From the NCBI RefSeq assembly GCF_943181435.1, contig NZ_OW969598.1:744001-808000 (forward strand): 64,000 nucleotides of DNA, given 5' to 3'. Every line of letters starts with the position of its first letter. Position 1 is the first letter of the stretch. Shown here one piece after another: positions 56,347 to 64,000 of the stretch. This stretch comes from Neisseria sp. Marseille-Q6792. Its GTDB lineage: Bacteria > Pseudomonadota > Gammaproteobacteria > Burkholderiales > Neisseriaceae. Both the position numbers and the translations under genes were made by a program. The notes below the pieces were generated by a model. It did not search any database. It was not told the DNA's origin and saw only the letters and a list, made by a program, of their open reading frames with translations.

Positions 56347-56514
56347 TAATCCGTACTCCCAATATTTCAACGATTAAAACAATGCATCAGCACACACCTG
56401 TGCATTAGTTTGATATCTAAGCAAACCCCGATTCTACCGCCTCGAGGCGCATAGATTCAACCGACGGCCTCTGTTTCAAATCAAACCGCCGAAATTAAAT
56501 CACAATAAATGTTT

Positions 56515-56548
56515 TTAATAAAAACAATATGTTATTAATAAAAACAAT
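56515..56548. repeat. Tandem AT-rich direct repeats upstream of pbpG
   Basis: TTAATAAAAACAAT occurs at 56515-56528 and again at 56535-56548, exactly 20 bases apart, about 100 bases before pbpG. The 270-base bcp-pbpG gap is otherwise AT-rich and empty. Such spacing suits a repeated regulator site or curved DNA, but no binding protein can be named. Confidence 0.55.
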
Positions 56549-56650
56549 CTTATATTACGGATACAAGCAACCTATCTCCCTGACAACATACTTTACATAT
56601 ATCTGTTTTTTCAACAAAATAATGCCAACATTCAATCAATGGAATCAAAA

Positions 56651-57589
56651 ATGTCCGTCCGCACCTTAAAACATCTGCCTTCGTCTCTGCTACTCGGTTT
56701 ATGCCTGTCCCTGCCTTCGGCATATCTCTTTGCTGAAGACGATATTTTAGGACAATTTTTGGAACATAACCTGTTCACATCCTCCGACCCGATAGAAATA
56801 TTCGCCGAAAGCACAATACACCCCACCAACACCCAAGCCATTACAGGCGGGCTGATTCTTTCCTCCCAATCCGCACTGGTTGTCAATAATAAAACGGGAC
56901 AAATACTGTATCAGAAAAACGCCGACAGAATCATGCCTATCGCCTCCATCTCCAAACTCATGAGCGCAATGGTCGTTTTAGATGCAAATTTAAACATGGA
57001 TGAAACCGTTACCATTACGCCAGACGAAATCGACCGCATCAAAGGAACAGGCAGCCGCCTTGCCATCGGCACGTCCCTTACTCGGAAAGAGCTGCTTCAC
57101 TTAAGCCTGATGAGCAGCGAAAACCGAGCCACCCACGCGCTTGGGAGAACCTACCCCGGCGGCATGGGCGCATTTGTCGCCGCAATGAACCGTAAAGCAC
57201 AAAGCCTGGGTATGTACAGCAGCCGATTTTACGAACCGACCGGCCTCAACTACCAAAACGTTTCCACAGCCAAAGACCTAAGCCTTATGGTCAACGCAGC
57301 CGTACAATATCCCCAGATACGTATCAACTCGACCTCCAACCATGCCGCCGTACAAACGAAAAATGGACAGCAAAACTATAAAAATTCCAATGCCTTGGTT
57401 AGGGAAGGTATGTGGAACATCGAGCTGCAGAAGACAGGCTATATACGCGAGGCGGGCAGGTCTATGGTCGTCAGGGCCAATATTCAAAACCAACCGGTTA
57501 CCATCATATTGTTAAATTCACCTACATCCGCCACGCGGGTCAACGACGCACGCAAAATCGAATCATGGATGCTGCAGCAACGTTCTTAA
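56651..57589 (+). CDS. pbpG: D-alanyl-D-alanine endopeptidase (PBP7/PbpG type)
   Basis: The 312-residue low-molecular-weight penicillin-binding protein has a signal peptide (SSLLLGLCLSLPSAYLFAED). The active-site motifs are SISK at 99-102, SEN at 156-158 and KTG at 261-263. It hydrolyses peptide cross-links in the periplasm. GGAAT lies six bases before ATG 56651, favouring this over 56639. Pathogenic Neisseria carry a related enzyme called PBP4. Confidence 0.92.
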   Translation: MSVRTLKHLPSSLLLGLCLSLPSAYLFAEDDILGQFLEHNLFTSSDPIEIFAESTIHPTNTQAITGGLILSSQSALVVNNKTGQILYQKNADRIMPIASISKLMSAMVVLDANLNMDETVTITPDEIDRIKGTGSRLAIGTSLTRKELLHLSLMSSENRATHALGRTYPGGMGAFVAAMNRKAQSLGMYSSRFYEPTGLNYQNVSTAKDLSLMVNAAVQYPQIRINSTSNHAAVQTKNGQQNYKNSNALVREGMWNIELQKTGYIREAGRSMVVRANIQNQPVTIILLNSPTSATRVNDARKIESWMLQQRS

Positions 57590-57636
57590 TGTATGCAAAC
57601 AATTAGCGTAGAAATCCGTTTCAAGCACAAAAAAAA

Positions 57637-57666
57637 TTGGTAATTTTTCCTATTAAAGGCTACAAT
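57637..57666 (+). promoter_or_regulatory. Candidate hfq promoter
   Basis: TTGGTA at 57637-57642 and TACAAT at 57661-57666, 18 bases apart, lie 58 bases before hfq. A sigma-70 promoter by pattern. Confidence 0.5.
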
Positions 57667-57723
57667 TCTACAAATACAGGGCATTTGCCCGATTTCACAA
57701 TCATAATAGCGGAGTTAAAAAAT

Positions 57724-58017
57724 ATGACAGCTAAAGGACAAATGTTGCAAGATCCCTTCCTGAACGCATTGCGTAAAGAGCATGTTCCGGTTTCGATTTA
57801 CTTAGTTAACGGTATCAAATTGCAAGGTCAGGTTGAGTCTTTCGATCAATACGTTGTTCTCCTGAGAAACACTTCCGTAACCCAAATGGTTTACAAACAC
57901 GCCATTTCCACCATCGTACCGGCACGCTCTGTCAACCTTCAACACGAAAACAGACCCCAAACCGCACCTGCATCAACCCTCGTCCAAGTGGAAACCGTCC
58001 AACAATCTGCTGAATAA
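57724..58017 (+). CDS. hfq: RNA chaperone Hfq
   Basis: The 97-residue Sm-like hexamer pairs small RNAs with targets. The Sm1 region reads [34 protein letters not shown] and Sm2 reads [14 protein letters not shown] short Gln- and Pro-containing tail follows. GGAG lies ten bases before the ATG. It is followed by an mnmM-like gene. Confidence 0.98.
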   Translation: MTAKGQMLQDPFLNALRKEHVPVSIYLVNGIKLQGQVESFDQYVVLLRNTSVTQMVYKHAISTIVPARSVNLQHENRPQTAPASTLVQVETVQQSAE

Positions 58018-58091
58018 TCCGCACAAATCAATATATTCCAATACCTTACCGGCATCGGTAAGGTATTTTTATTTTCTGACAGCATTTAAAA

Positions 58092-58658
58092 ATGTTATTG
58101 CAAAACATCATTCCATTCGCCCATTACCTTTTACAGCAAACACTGCCCGAAGGCGGGAACGCCTTGGACGGCACAGCCGGCAACGGACATGACACCCTTT
58201 TTCTTGCACAAACAGCAGGCATTCTGGGAAAAGTGTGGGCATTCGATATCCAACCGCAAGCCCTGAGCCGCACCCGATGCCGTCTGAAAGAGGCAAGATA
58301 CGAGAATGTGCAACTCATCTTAGACGGACACGAAAACCTGAAACAATATGTTTCAGAACCGCTAAATGTCGCCATTTTCAACTTTGGCTGGCTGCCCGGA
58401 GGAGATAAAAGCCTTACCACCCGTACGGAAACCAGCATTCCCGCCCTTTGCGCAACCCTCTCCCTGCTGAAAGAAGGCGGTATGCTTATTGCCGTCCTCT
58501 ATCCGGGACACGAAAACGGCAAACAGGAGGCAGAAGCAATCGAACAATGGGCAAAAAACCTGCCTCAAGAACAGTTTGCCGTTTTGCGTTACGGCTTTAC
58601 CAACCGGAAAAACAACCCGCCCTATCTGTTGGCATTTGAAAAGTTACGTCAAAAATAA
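58092..58658 (+). CDS. mnmM: MnmM/YtqB-like SAM-dependent methyltransferase
   Basis: The 188-residue protein has a class I SAM fold. LPEGGNALDGTAGNGHDTLFLA is the SAM loop, and FNFGWLPGGDKSLTTRTETSI and NNPPYLLAFEKL are characteristic of YtqB. In Gram-positives this family (MnmM) methylates the 5-aminomethyl group of tRNA wobble uridines. In Neisseria the role is inferred. A DUS is translated as CRLK near 58279. Confidence 0.82.
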   Translation: MLLQNIIPFAHYLLQQTLPEGGNALDGTAGNGHDTLFLAQTAGILGKVWAFDIQPQALSRTRCRLKEARYENVQLILDGHENLKQYVSEPLNVAIFNFGWLPGGDKSLTTRTETSIPALCATLSLLKEGGMLIAVLYPGHENGKQEAEAIEQWAKNLPQEQFAVLRYGFTNRKNNPPYLLAFEKLRQK

Positions 58659-58711
58659 ATGTTTGCGGTAAAATAGGCCGATTCCAACCCTTATTTTAAT
58701 AAGAGCCGACT

Positions 58712-59086
58712 ATGCAGTATCTGATTGTCAAATACAGCCACCAAATCTTCGTTACCGTTACCATTTTGTTGTTCAACATCCGCTTTTTCCTGCTTTGGAA
58801 AAATCCCGAAAAACCCTTGGCGGGCTTTTGGAAGGCACTACCCCACCTTAACGACACCATGCTGCTGTTTACCGGATTGTGGCTGATGAAGATTACCCAT
58901 TTCTCCCCGTTCAACGCACCATGGCTCGGTACAAAAATTCTGCTCCTGCTCACCTATATCGCGTTAGGTATGATTATGATGCGCGCCCGCCCACGTTCTG
59001 CCAAATTCTATGCCGTTTACCTGCTTGCTATGTGTTGCGTCGCCTGTATCGTTTACCTTGCCAAAACCAAAGTCCTACCATTCTGA
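58712..59086 (+). CDS. SirB-family membrane protein
   Basis: A 124-residue protein with four membrane helices, matching the SirB (invasion gene up-regulator) family: YLIVKYSHQIFVTVTILLFNIRFFLL and HLNDTMLLFTGLWLM. Function unknown; the name comes from a weak phenotype in Salmonella. It precedes folK by nine bases. Confidence 0.85.
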   Translation: MQYLIVKYSHQIFVTVTILLFNIRFFLLWKNPEKPLAGFWKALPHLNDTMLLFTGLWLMKITHFSPFNAPWLGTKILLLLTYIALGMIMMRARPRSAKFYAVYLLAMCCVACIVYLAKTKVLPF

Positions 59087-59095
59087 AACACTGCC

Positions 59096-59590
59096 ATGAA
59101 CAACAGACATTTCGCCGTCATCGCCCTGGGCAGTAATCTTGAAAACCCTGCCCAACAGGTACGCGCCGCATTGGACACGCTGTCGTCCCATCCTGACATC
59201 CGGCTTGAACAGGCTTCCTCACTGTATATGACCGCACCCGTCGGTTACAACAATCAGCCTGATTTCATCAATGCCGTCTGCACCGTTTCCACCACCTTGG
59301 ACGGTATTGCCCTGCTTACCGAACTCAACCGTATCGAAGCCGATTTCGGACGCGAACGCAGCTTCCGCAACGCGCCGCGCACATTGGATTTGGACATTAT
59401 CGACTTTGACGAAATCTCCAGCGACGACCCCCGCCTTACCCTGCCGCATCCGCGCGCGCACGAACGCAGTTTTGTCATGCGCCCTTTGGCAGAAATCCTC
59501 CCTGATTTTGTCCTAGGCAAACATGGAAAAGCCGCCGAGTTGTCCAGAAAGCTTGGCGATCAAGGTATCCGCCTCCTGACGGATAAATAA
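59096..59590 (+). CDS. folK: 2-amino-4-hydroxy-6-hydroxymethyldihydropteridine pyrophosphokinase
   Basis: FolK activates the pterin for dihydropteroate synthesis. The 164-residue protein has ALGSNLENPAQQVRAAL at the start, PVGYNNQPDFINAV, and the signature ERSFRNAPRTLDLDIIDFDEI with PHPRAHERSFVMRPLAEI. The folate gene folE2 is in this window at 7.4 kb; folP is not. Confidence 0.96.
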   Translation: MNNRHFAVIALGSNLENPAQQVRAALDTLSSHPDIRLEQASSLYMTAPVGYNNQPDFINAVCTVSTTLDGIALLTELNRIEADFGRERSFRNAPRTLDLDIIDFDEISSDDPRLTLPHPRAHERSFVMRPLAEILPDFVLGKHGKAAELSRKLGDQGIRLLTDK

Positions 59591-59604
59591 TTCGATATAT
59601 GCAA

Positions 59605-59632
59605 ATACCGTCTAAGTTTTTTCAGATGGCAT
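59605..59632. repeat. Decayed inverted DUS pair after folK
   Basis: ATACCGTCTAAG and TTCAGATGGCAT are each one to three bases off the DUS, in the usual inverted layout, and abut an IS-derived element at 59633. Probably the old folK terminator. Confidence 0.65.
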
Positions 59633-59724
59633 GAGACCTTTGCAAACCCCCCAAAAATCCCCTAAATTCCCACCAAGACATTTAGGGGATTTTTGGGGGA
59701 TTTTGGGGAATTTGCAAAGGTCTC
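59633..59724. mobile_element. Miniature inverted-repeat element derived from an IS5/IS1106-like insertion
   Basis: A 92-base block bounded by GAGACCTTTGCAAA and its exact complement. The left 60 bases resemble the left end of IS1106-type elements as I recall them (ending near TTTAGGGGATTT). The remainder resembles the right end. No transposase fragment remains. It looks like an internally deleted IS, or a MITE mobilised by that transposase. It lies directly after the decayed folK terminator. Confidence 0.7.
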
Positions 59725-59754
59725 ACATTACCTGTTTTTACAGAAATTTTTAAA

Positions 59755-60042
59755 ATGGATGATTTGATTGCAGCTTTTTTAGGCTATTTATCAGGTAAAT
59801 ATAGCGAAGGGAAAATAAGCAGGTTAAAAATATCCCTAACGGCAGGAAGTATTTTCTTTGCAGTATTCTTTATTCATGAACTGATAATTTTTATTGTTGA
59901 TGGAAATAAGGAAAATCTTTGGAATTTTATTACTGGGATAATGAAAGATTTATTTTTATTTTCATGTTCTGTTTGTTTATTATTCTACTTCTTATTATTT
60001 ATTGCAGAAACTATTGGAAAAACAATCAATAAGATTAAATAA
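59755..60042 (+). CDS. Small AT-rich membrane protein
   Basis: A 95-residue protein with two clear membrane helices (SIFFAVFFIHELIIFIV and LFLFSCSVCLLFYFLLFI), a short N-terminal amphipathic stretch and a Lys-rich C-terminus. Composition is far more AT-rich than folK or hisS. No ribosome site or family recognised. It sits right of an IS-derived element, so it may be an imported accessory gene. Confidence 0.5.
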   Translation: MDDLIAAFLGYLSGKYSEGKISRLKISLTAGSIFFAVFFIHELIIFIVDGNKENLWNFITGIMKDLFLFSCSVCLLFYFLLFIAETIGKTINKIK

Positions 60043-60203
60043 GATATCTAAGCCGCTAAAAAACATTTAAGTATTTTATCTTTTCTATTAGGCATTTATC
60101 TTGAATTTGAAATACTGCAATCGGGAGACTAAGGCTTCCGTTGTAACGTTTGCCAATTAAAAAGCTGCTTAAAAATTCCAGGCAGCCTTTTAGGAGGATT
60201 TTG

Positions 60204-60860
60204 ATGGAACAAAAAAGGCGGTTTGCCGCTTCCCTGCTCCTCGCCGCCGCCCTGCCGCTTTGTGCACATTCTTTTCCCTTTGCGGAAGAAAACCCCATAG
60301 CCTACGGCAAAGTCAAAATACAAAGCTGGAAAGCGCGGCGGGACTTCAATATTGTAAAGTAGGATTTGGATTTTTCCTGCGGGGCGGCTTCGGTGGCGAC
60401 GCTTTTGAACAATTTTTACGGGCAAACGCTGACGGAAGGGGACGTGTTGAAAAAACTGGATAAGGAGCAGATGCGCGCGTCGTTTGAGGATATGCGGCGC
60501 ATCATGCCTGATTTGGGCTTTGAAGCGAAAGGCTATGCCCTGTCTTTCGAGCAGTTCGCGCAGTTGAAAATCCCCGTCATCGTGTATCTGAAATACCGCA
60601 AAAATGATCATTTCTCGGTATTGCGCGGTATAGACGGCAATACGGTTTTGCTTGCCGACCCGTCGCTGGGTCATGTTTCGATGAGCAGGGCCTAGTGTTT
60701 GGATGCTTGGCAAACCCGTGAGGGTAATTTGGCAGGTAAGATTTTGGCTGTCGTACCGAAAAAAGCCGAGACAATTTCAAATAAATTGTTTTTCACACAT
60801 CATCCCAAGCGGCAAACGGAGTTTGCAGTCGAACAAATCAGGCAAGCACGTGCAGAGTAA
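60204..60860 (+). pseudogene. C39-family peptidase-like gene with two in-frame amber stops
   Basis: One frame runs from ATG 60204 to TAA 60858 and is interrupted by TAG at 60360-60362 and TAG at 60693-60695. Read through, it gives about 218 residues: a signal peptide (MEQKRRFAASLLLAAALPLC), the C39 catalytic Cys in DFSCGAASVATLLNN, the His in KNDHFSVLRGIDG, and the LLADPSLG loop. Both stops could arise from CAG by single C-to-T changes. As read only a 52-residue stub is made. A GGAGGATTTTG precedes the ATG. C39 proteins cleave double-glycine leaders of bacteriocin-like peptides. Confidence 0.85.
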
Positions 60861-60865
60861 GTCAA

Positions 60866-60895
60866 ATGCCGTCTGAAAACTATTTCAGACGGCAT
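60866..60895. terminator. Inverted DUS pair before hisS
   Basis: A perfect 12-mer inverted pair followed by T5 after the C39 pseudogene. Confidence 0.85.
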
Positions 60896-60986
60896 TTTTA
60901 CCCGTCCGCAAACCATCTCCATCCTCACAAACCCTTAAAAATCCGCTATAATCGCCCGCAATTTGATTTAAGTATTTTTACTTGAA

Positions 60987-62282
60987 ATGGCACAAAAAAT
61001 CCAATCCGTCAAAGGTATGAACGACCTTCTGCCTGTCGAGCAAAAAGATTTCAAACTGACGGCTGCGTTTTGGCAGGCGTTTGAAGATACGGTAAACCAT
61101 TGGACGCGCGCTTACGGTTATCAGCAAATCCGTACGCCGATTGTCGAGCAAACCGGTTTGTTTATCCGCTCCATTGGCGAGGAGACCGATGTGGTCGGCA
61201 AGGAAATGTACACCTTTTCCGATTCAAACGATTCTTTGAGTTTGAGCCTGCGTCCTGAAGGTACGGCTTCTTGTCTGCGTGCGGTGGTCGAACACAACCT
61301 TCTGTACAACAGCCCGCAAAAGCTGTGGTATATGGGGCCGATGTTCCGCCGCGAGCGTCCGCAAAAAGGCCGTTATCGTCAATTCCATCAGGTCGGCATC
61401 GAGGCTTTGGGTTTTGAAGGGCCGGATATTGATGCGGAAATCATCGCGATGTCTGCCGACTTGTGGGAAAAATTGGGTATTCGCGAATACCTGACTTTGG
61501 AAATCAACAGCTTGGGCAACCGTGAGGAACGCGCGGTACACCGTGCGGCATTGGTTACATATCTGACCCGTTATGAAGATAAATTGGATGAAGACAGCAA
61601 ACGCCGTCTGAAAACCAATCCTTTGCGCGTTTTGGATACGAAAAACCCTGATTTGCAGGAAATCTGCAATGCGGCGCCGCGTTTGATAGATTACTTGGGT
61701 GAGGCTTCGCAAAACCACTATGCACGCTTCAAGGCGATGTTGGACGGTTTGGGTATCCAATATATTGAAAATCCGCGCTTGGTTCGCGGTTTGGATTATT
61801 ACAATCAGACGGTTTTTGAGTGGACGACCGACAAACTCGGCGCGCAGGCGACTGTGTGCGGCGGTGGCCGTTACGACGGTTTGATTGAAGAGCTTGGCGG
61901 TAAGCCTGCGCCGTCTATCGGTTTTGCAATGGGTATCGAGCGGCTGCTGCTTTTGGTGAGCGAATACGGCTCGCTGGAAGTGAACGCCGCGCCTGATGTC
62001 TATGCAATGCACCAAGGCAAAGGGGCGGACTTGCAGGTGATGAAATACGCACAAGCCTTGCGCGCTCAAGGTTTCAATGTAATGCAGCATTCCGGCTATC
62101 AAAGCCTGAAAGCGCAAATGAAAAAAGCCGACAACAGCGGCGCGCGCTTTGCCCTGATTGTCGCGCAAGACGAACTGGCGAACGGTACGGTTACGCTCAA
62201 AGACATGAACGGCACACACGGTCAACAAACCGTCGCCACCGAGGATTTAACCCCTACTTTACAACAATGGAAGAACGCATAA
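60987..62282 (+). CDS. hisS: Histidyl-tRNA synthetase
   Basis: HisS charges tRNA-His. The 431-residue class II enzyme has motif 2 [33 protein letters not shown], the histidine loops [15 protein letters not shown] and [14 protein letters not shown], and motif 3 [19 protein letters not shown] at 60947-60952 may be its -10 box. Its stop abuts the next ATG without a gap. Confidence 0.98.
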   Translation: MAQKIQSVKGMNDLLPVEQKDFKLTAAFWQAFEDTVNHWTRAYGYQQIRTPIVEQTGLFIRSIGEETDVVGKEMYTFSDSNDSLSLSLRPEGTASCLRAVVEHNLLYNSPQKLWYMGPMFRRERPQKGRYRQFHQVGIEALGFEGPDIDAEIIAMSADLWEKLGIREYLTLEINSLGNREERAVHRAALVTYLTRYEDKLDEDSKRRLKTNPLRVLDTKNPDLQEICNAAPRLIDYLGEASQNHYARFKAMLDGLGIQYIENPRLVRGLDYYNQTVFEWTTDKLGAQATVCGGGRYDGLIEELGGKPAPSIGFAMGIERLLLLVSEYGSLEVNAAPDVYAMHQGKGADLQVMKYAQALRAQGFNVMQHSGYQSLKAQMKKADNSGARFALIVAQDELANGTVTLKDMNGTHGQQTVATEDLTPTLQQWKNA

Positions 62283-62912
62283 ATGGCAGCCCATCTCGAA
62301 GAACAACAAGAGTTAGACAATTTTAAATATTTTTGGAAAACCACGGGCAAATGGCTGTTTGCCCTGCTGATTTTGGCAGCACTCGGCTACTTGGGATACA
62401 CGGTTTACCAAAACCGTGCGGCTTCCCAAAATCAGGAAGCGGCGGCGGTGCTAGCAAACATCGTGGAAAAGGCGCAAAACAAAGCCCCGCAAAGCGAAAT
62501 TAATGCCGAATTGACCAAACTCCAACAAAGCTACCCGCATTCCATTTCCGCCGCCCAAGCCACGCTGATGGCGGCGGCAACCGAATTTGACGCGCAGCGT
62601 TACGATGTTGCCGAAGGCCATTTGAAATGGGTGTTGTCCAACCAAAAAGACAGCCTGATTCAGGCGTTGGCGGCGCAGCGTCTGGGCGTTGTGTTGTTGC
62701 AACAAAAAAAATACGATGCCGCGCTTGCCGCACTCGACACGCCGGTTGAGGCGGACTTCGCCCCCCTGCTGATGGAAACTAAAGGCGATGTTTATGCCGC
62801 ACAGGGAAAAAGCCAGGAAGCCTTAAAAAACTACGGTCAGGCTTTGGAAAAAATGCCTCAAGATTCTGTCGGTCGCGAATTGGTTCAAATGAAACTCGAT
62901 TCGCTGAAATAA
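62283..62912 (+). CDS. yfgM: YfgM-like ancillary translocon protein
   Basis: The 209-residue protein has a short cytosolic N-terminus and one membrane helix (WLFALLILAALGYLGYTVY). A TPR-like periplasmic domain (LAAQRLGVVLLQQKKYDAALAAL) follows. YfgM associates with SecYEG and PpiD in the periplasm. It starts directly at the hisS stop and belongs to the conserved hisS-yfgM-der order, although bamB, often present in that order, is absent before der. Confidence 0.9.
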   Translation: MAAHLEEQQELDNFKYFWKTTGKWLFALLILAALGYLGYTVYQNRAASQNQEAAAVLANIVEKAQNKAPQSEINAELTKLQQSYPHSISAAQATLMAAATEFDAQRYDVAEGHLKWVLSNQKDSLIQALAAQRLGVVLLQQKKYDAALAALDTPVEADFAPLLMETKGDVYAAQGKSQEALKNYGQALEKMPQDSVGRELVQMKLDSLK

Positions 62913-62949
62913 ATGCCGTCTGAAATGCCGCCCTCTCTTCAGACGGCAT
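62913..62949. terminator. Inverted DUS pair after yfgM
   Basis: A perfect 12-mer inverted pair immediately after the yfgM stop codon; an extra ATGCCG follows the first arm. Confidence 0.8.
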
Positions 62950-63061
62950 TTCAGACAATACTATCCTACGGCGATTCTCGTAAAACCATCCGCCGTGTCC
63001 CAACGGACACCTGCTCGTGTTCAGTTCTACCGAACGGCACTTGACACAGAAAGACTCAATC

Positions 63062-64000
63062 ATGAAACCCACCATCGCGCTTGTCGGCCGCCCCAACGTC
63101 GGCAAATCTACCTTGTTCAACCGTTTGACGCGCACCAAAGACGCGCTCGTGCACGACCTGCCCGGTCTGACCCGCGACCGCCATTACGGACACGGCAAAG
63201 TCGGCAGCAAACCTTATTTGGTCATCGATACCGGCGGTTTTGAGCCGGTTGTGGATAGCGGCATTTTGCACGAAATGGCAAAACAAACCTTGCAGGCTGT
63301 CGATGAAGCCGATGCAGTTGTGTTTTTGGTGGACGGCCGTACCGGTTTAACACCGCAAGACAAGATTATTGCCGACCGTTTGCGCCAAAGCCCGCGCCCT
63401 GTTTATTTGGCTGTGAATAAAGGCGAAGGGGGCAATAGGGCCGTACTTGCCGCCGAGTTCTACGAGCTGGCATTGGGCGAGCCGCACGTTATTTCCGGCG
63501 CGCACGGCGACGGCGTGTATTATCTGATTGAAGATATTTTGGAAACCTTCCCTGAGCCTGAAAAGGAAGAGGAAGAAGCGAAACATCCTGTTTTTGCTGT
63601 AATCGGCCGTCCAAATGTCGGTAAATCGACCTTGGTAAACGCTATTCTCGGCGAAGAACGTGTGATTGCCTTCGATATGGCAGGTACGACGCGCGACAGT
63701 ATCCATATCGATTTCGAGCGCGAAGGCAAACCGTTTACCATCATCGATACCGCAGGCGTGCGCCGTCGCGGCAAAGTGGACGAAGCAGTGGAAAAGTTCT
63801 CCGTTATCAAAGCGATGCAGGCGGTTGAAGCGGCAAACGTCGCTGTTTTGGTGTTGGACGCGCAACAGGACATTGCTGACCAAGATGCCACGATTGCAGG
63901 TTTTGCCTTGGAAGCAGGACGCGCGCTGGTAGTTGCCGTCAACAAATGGGACGGCATCAGCGAAGAGCGGCGCGAGCAAGAGAAACGCGATATCAACCGC
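63062..64000 (+). CDS. der: GTPase Der (EngA), N-terminal part
   Basis: Der has two tandem GTPase domains and is needed for 50S ribosome maturation. The first P-loop is [13 protein letters not shown] near residue 6, with DTGGF and NKGE; the second is [15 protein letters not shown] with DTAGVRRRG and NKWD. The frame runs open to the window end (313 residues), so the rest of the second G domain and KH domain lie outside. The short gap to yfgM contains a DUS hairpin. Confidence 0.95.
   Translation, partial: MKPTIALVGRPNVGKSTLFNRLTRTKDALVHDLPGLTRDRHYGHGKVGSKPYLVIDTGGFEPVVDSGILHEMAKQTLQAVDEADAVVFLVDGRTGLTPQDKIIADRLRQSPRPVYLAVNKGEGGNRAVLAAEFYELALGEPHVISGAHGDGVYYLIEDILETFPEPEKEEEEAKHPVFAVIGRPNVGKSTLVNAILGEERVIAFDMAGTTRDSIHIDFEREGKPFTIIDTAGVRRRGKVDEAVEKFSVIKAMQAVEAANVAVLVLDAQQDIADQDATIAGFALEAGRALVVAVNKWDGISEERREQEKRDINR

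Noticed and set aside
60150..60203. In-frame upstream ATG for the C39 pseudogene
   Set aside because: Signal peptide and GGAGG ribosome site point to ATG 60204 instead.

Overview
The window is chromosomal DNA from a Neisseria species of the meningitidis/gonorrhoeae/lactamica group. The evidence is the DNA uptake sequence (DUS) ATGCCGTCTGAA, found dozens of times and mostly as inverted pairs after genes; three full-length Correia repeat enclosed elements (CREE) plus one mini-remnant; a dRS3/NIME block; and neisserial versions of housekeeping genes. I cannot assign the species from this window alone. No rRNA, tRNA, CRISPR array, prophage or intact insertion sequence was seen.

Left part (1-12 kb): the 3' half of a NorM-type MATE exporter; an accessory GIY-YIG protein; murB; a TetR regulator; an NAD-dependent epimerase-like gene; ubiJ-like, nadK and an RluF-type pseudouridine synthase. 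These are followed by a nitroreductase, folE2, a PLP-dependent transsulfuration enzyme, hemB and a zeta-toxin module with a small overlapping upstream gene.

12-30 kb: yhbY diverges from rlmE-ftsH. Next come ratA-rnfH, pth, two small genes, ppiB and the phosphomannomutase/phosphoglucomutase gene. An amino-acid (probably cystine) ABC importer follows, whose permease gene is frameshifted. Then a DyP peroxidase, a Correia element directly before recB, a periplasmic rhodanese, a DUF302 protein, radA and hemE.

30-45 kb: a leftward haem block (hemD-hemX-hemY, with hemE nearby); DUF2322-upp; a monothiol glutaredoxin; a pilus/replication cluster (PilT/PilU-type ATPase, holB, pilZ, tatD); mtnN; lepA-lepB; and an EamA transporter bracketed by two inverted Correia elements.

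45-64 kb: cysK, a membrane protein and dapF; an orphan AT-rich barstar-like gene; a lipoprotein-TauE pair; pnp and purC with a different DUS dialect between them; rfbD; a possible 31-residue peptide gene; small redox proteins (glutaredoxin-like, Bfd); xerD; bcp; pbpG; hfq; an MnmM-like methyltransferase; a SirB-like protein; and folK. An IS-derived miniature element, a small AT-rich membrane protein and a C39-peptidase pseudogene with two amber stops form an accessory patch before hisS-yfgM-der.

The housekeeping genes cover haem synthesis (hemB, hemE, hemD, hemX, hemY), folate (folE2, folK), envelope synthesis (murB, dapF, pbpG, lepB), RNA metabolism (pnp, hfq, rlmE, yhbY, pth) and DNA repair or recombination (recB, radA, xerD, holB). 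The most interesting non-core items are the GIY-YIG fusion protein, the zeta module, the orphan barstar gene, the decayed genes and the mobile-element remnants.
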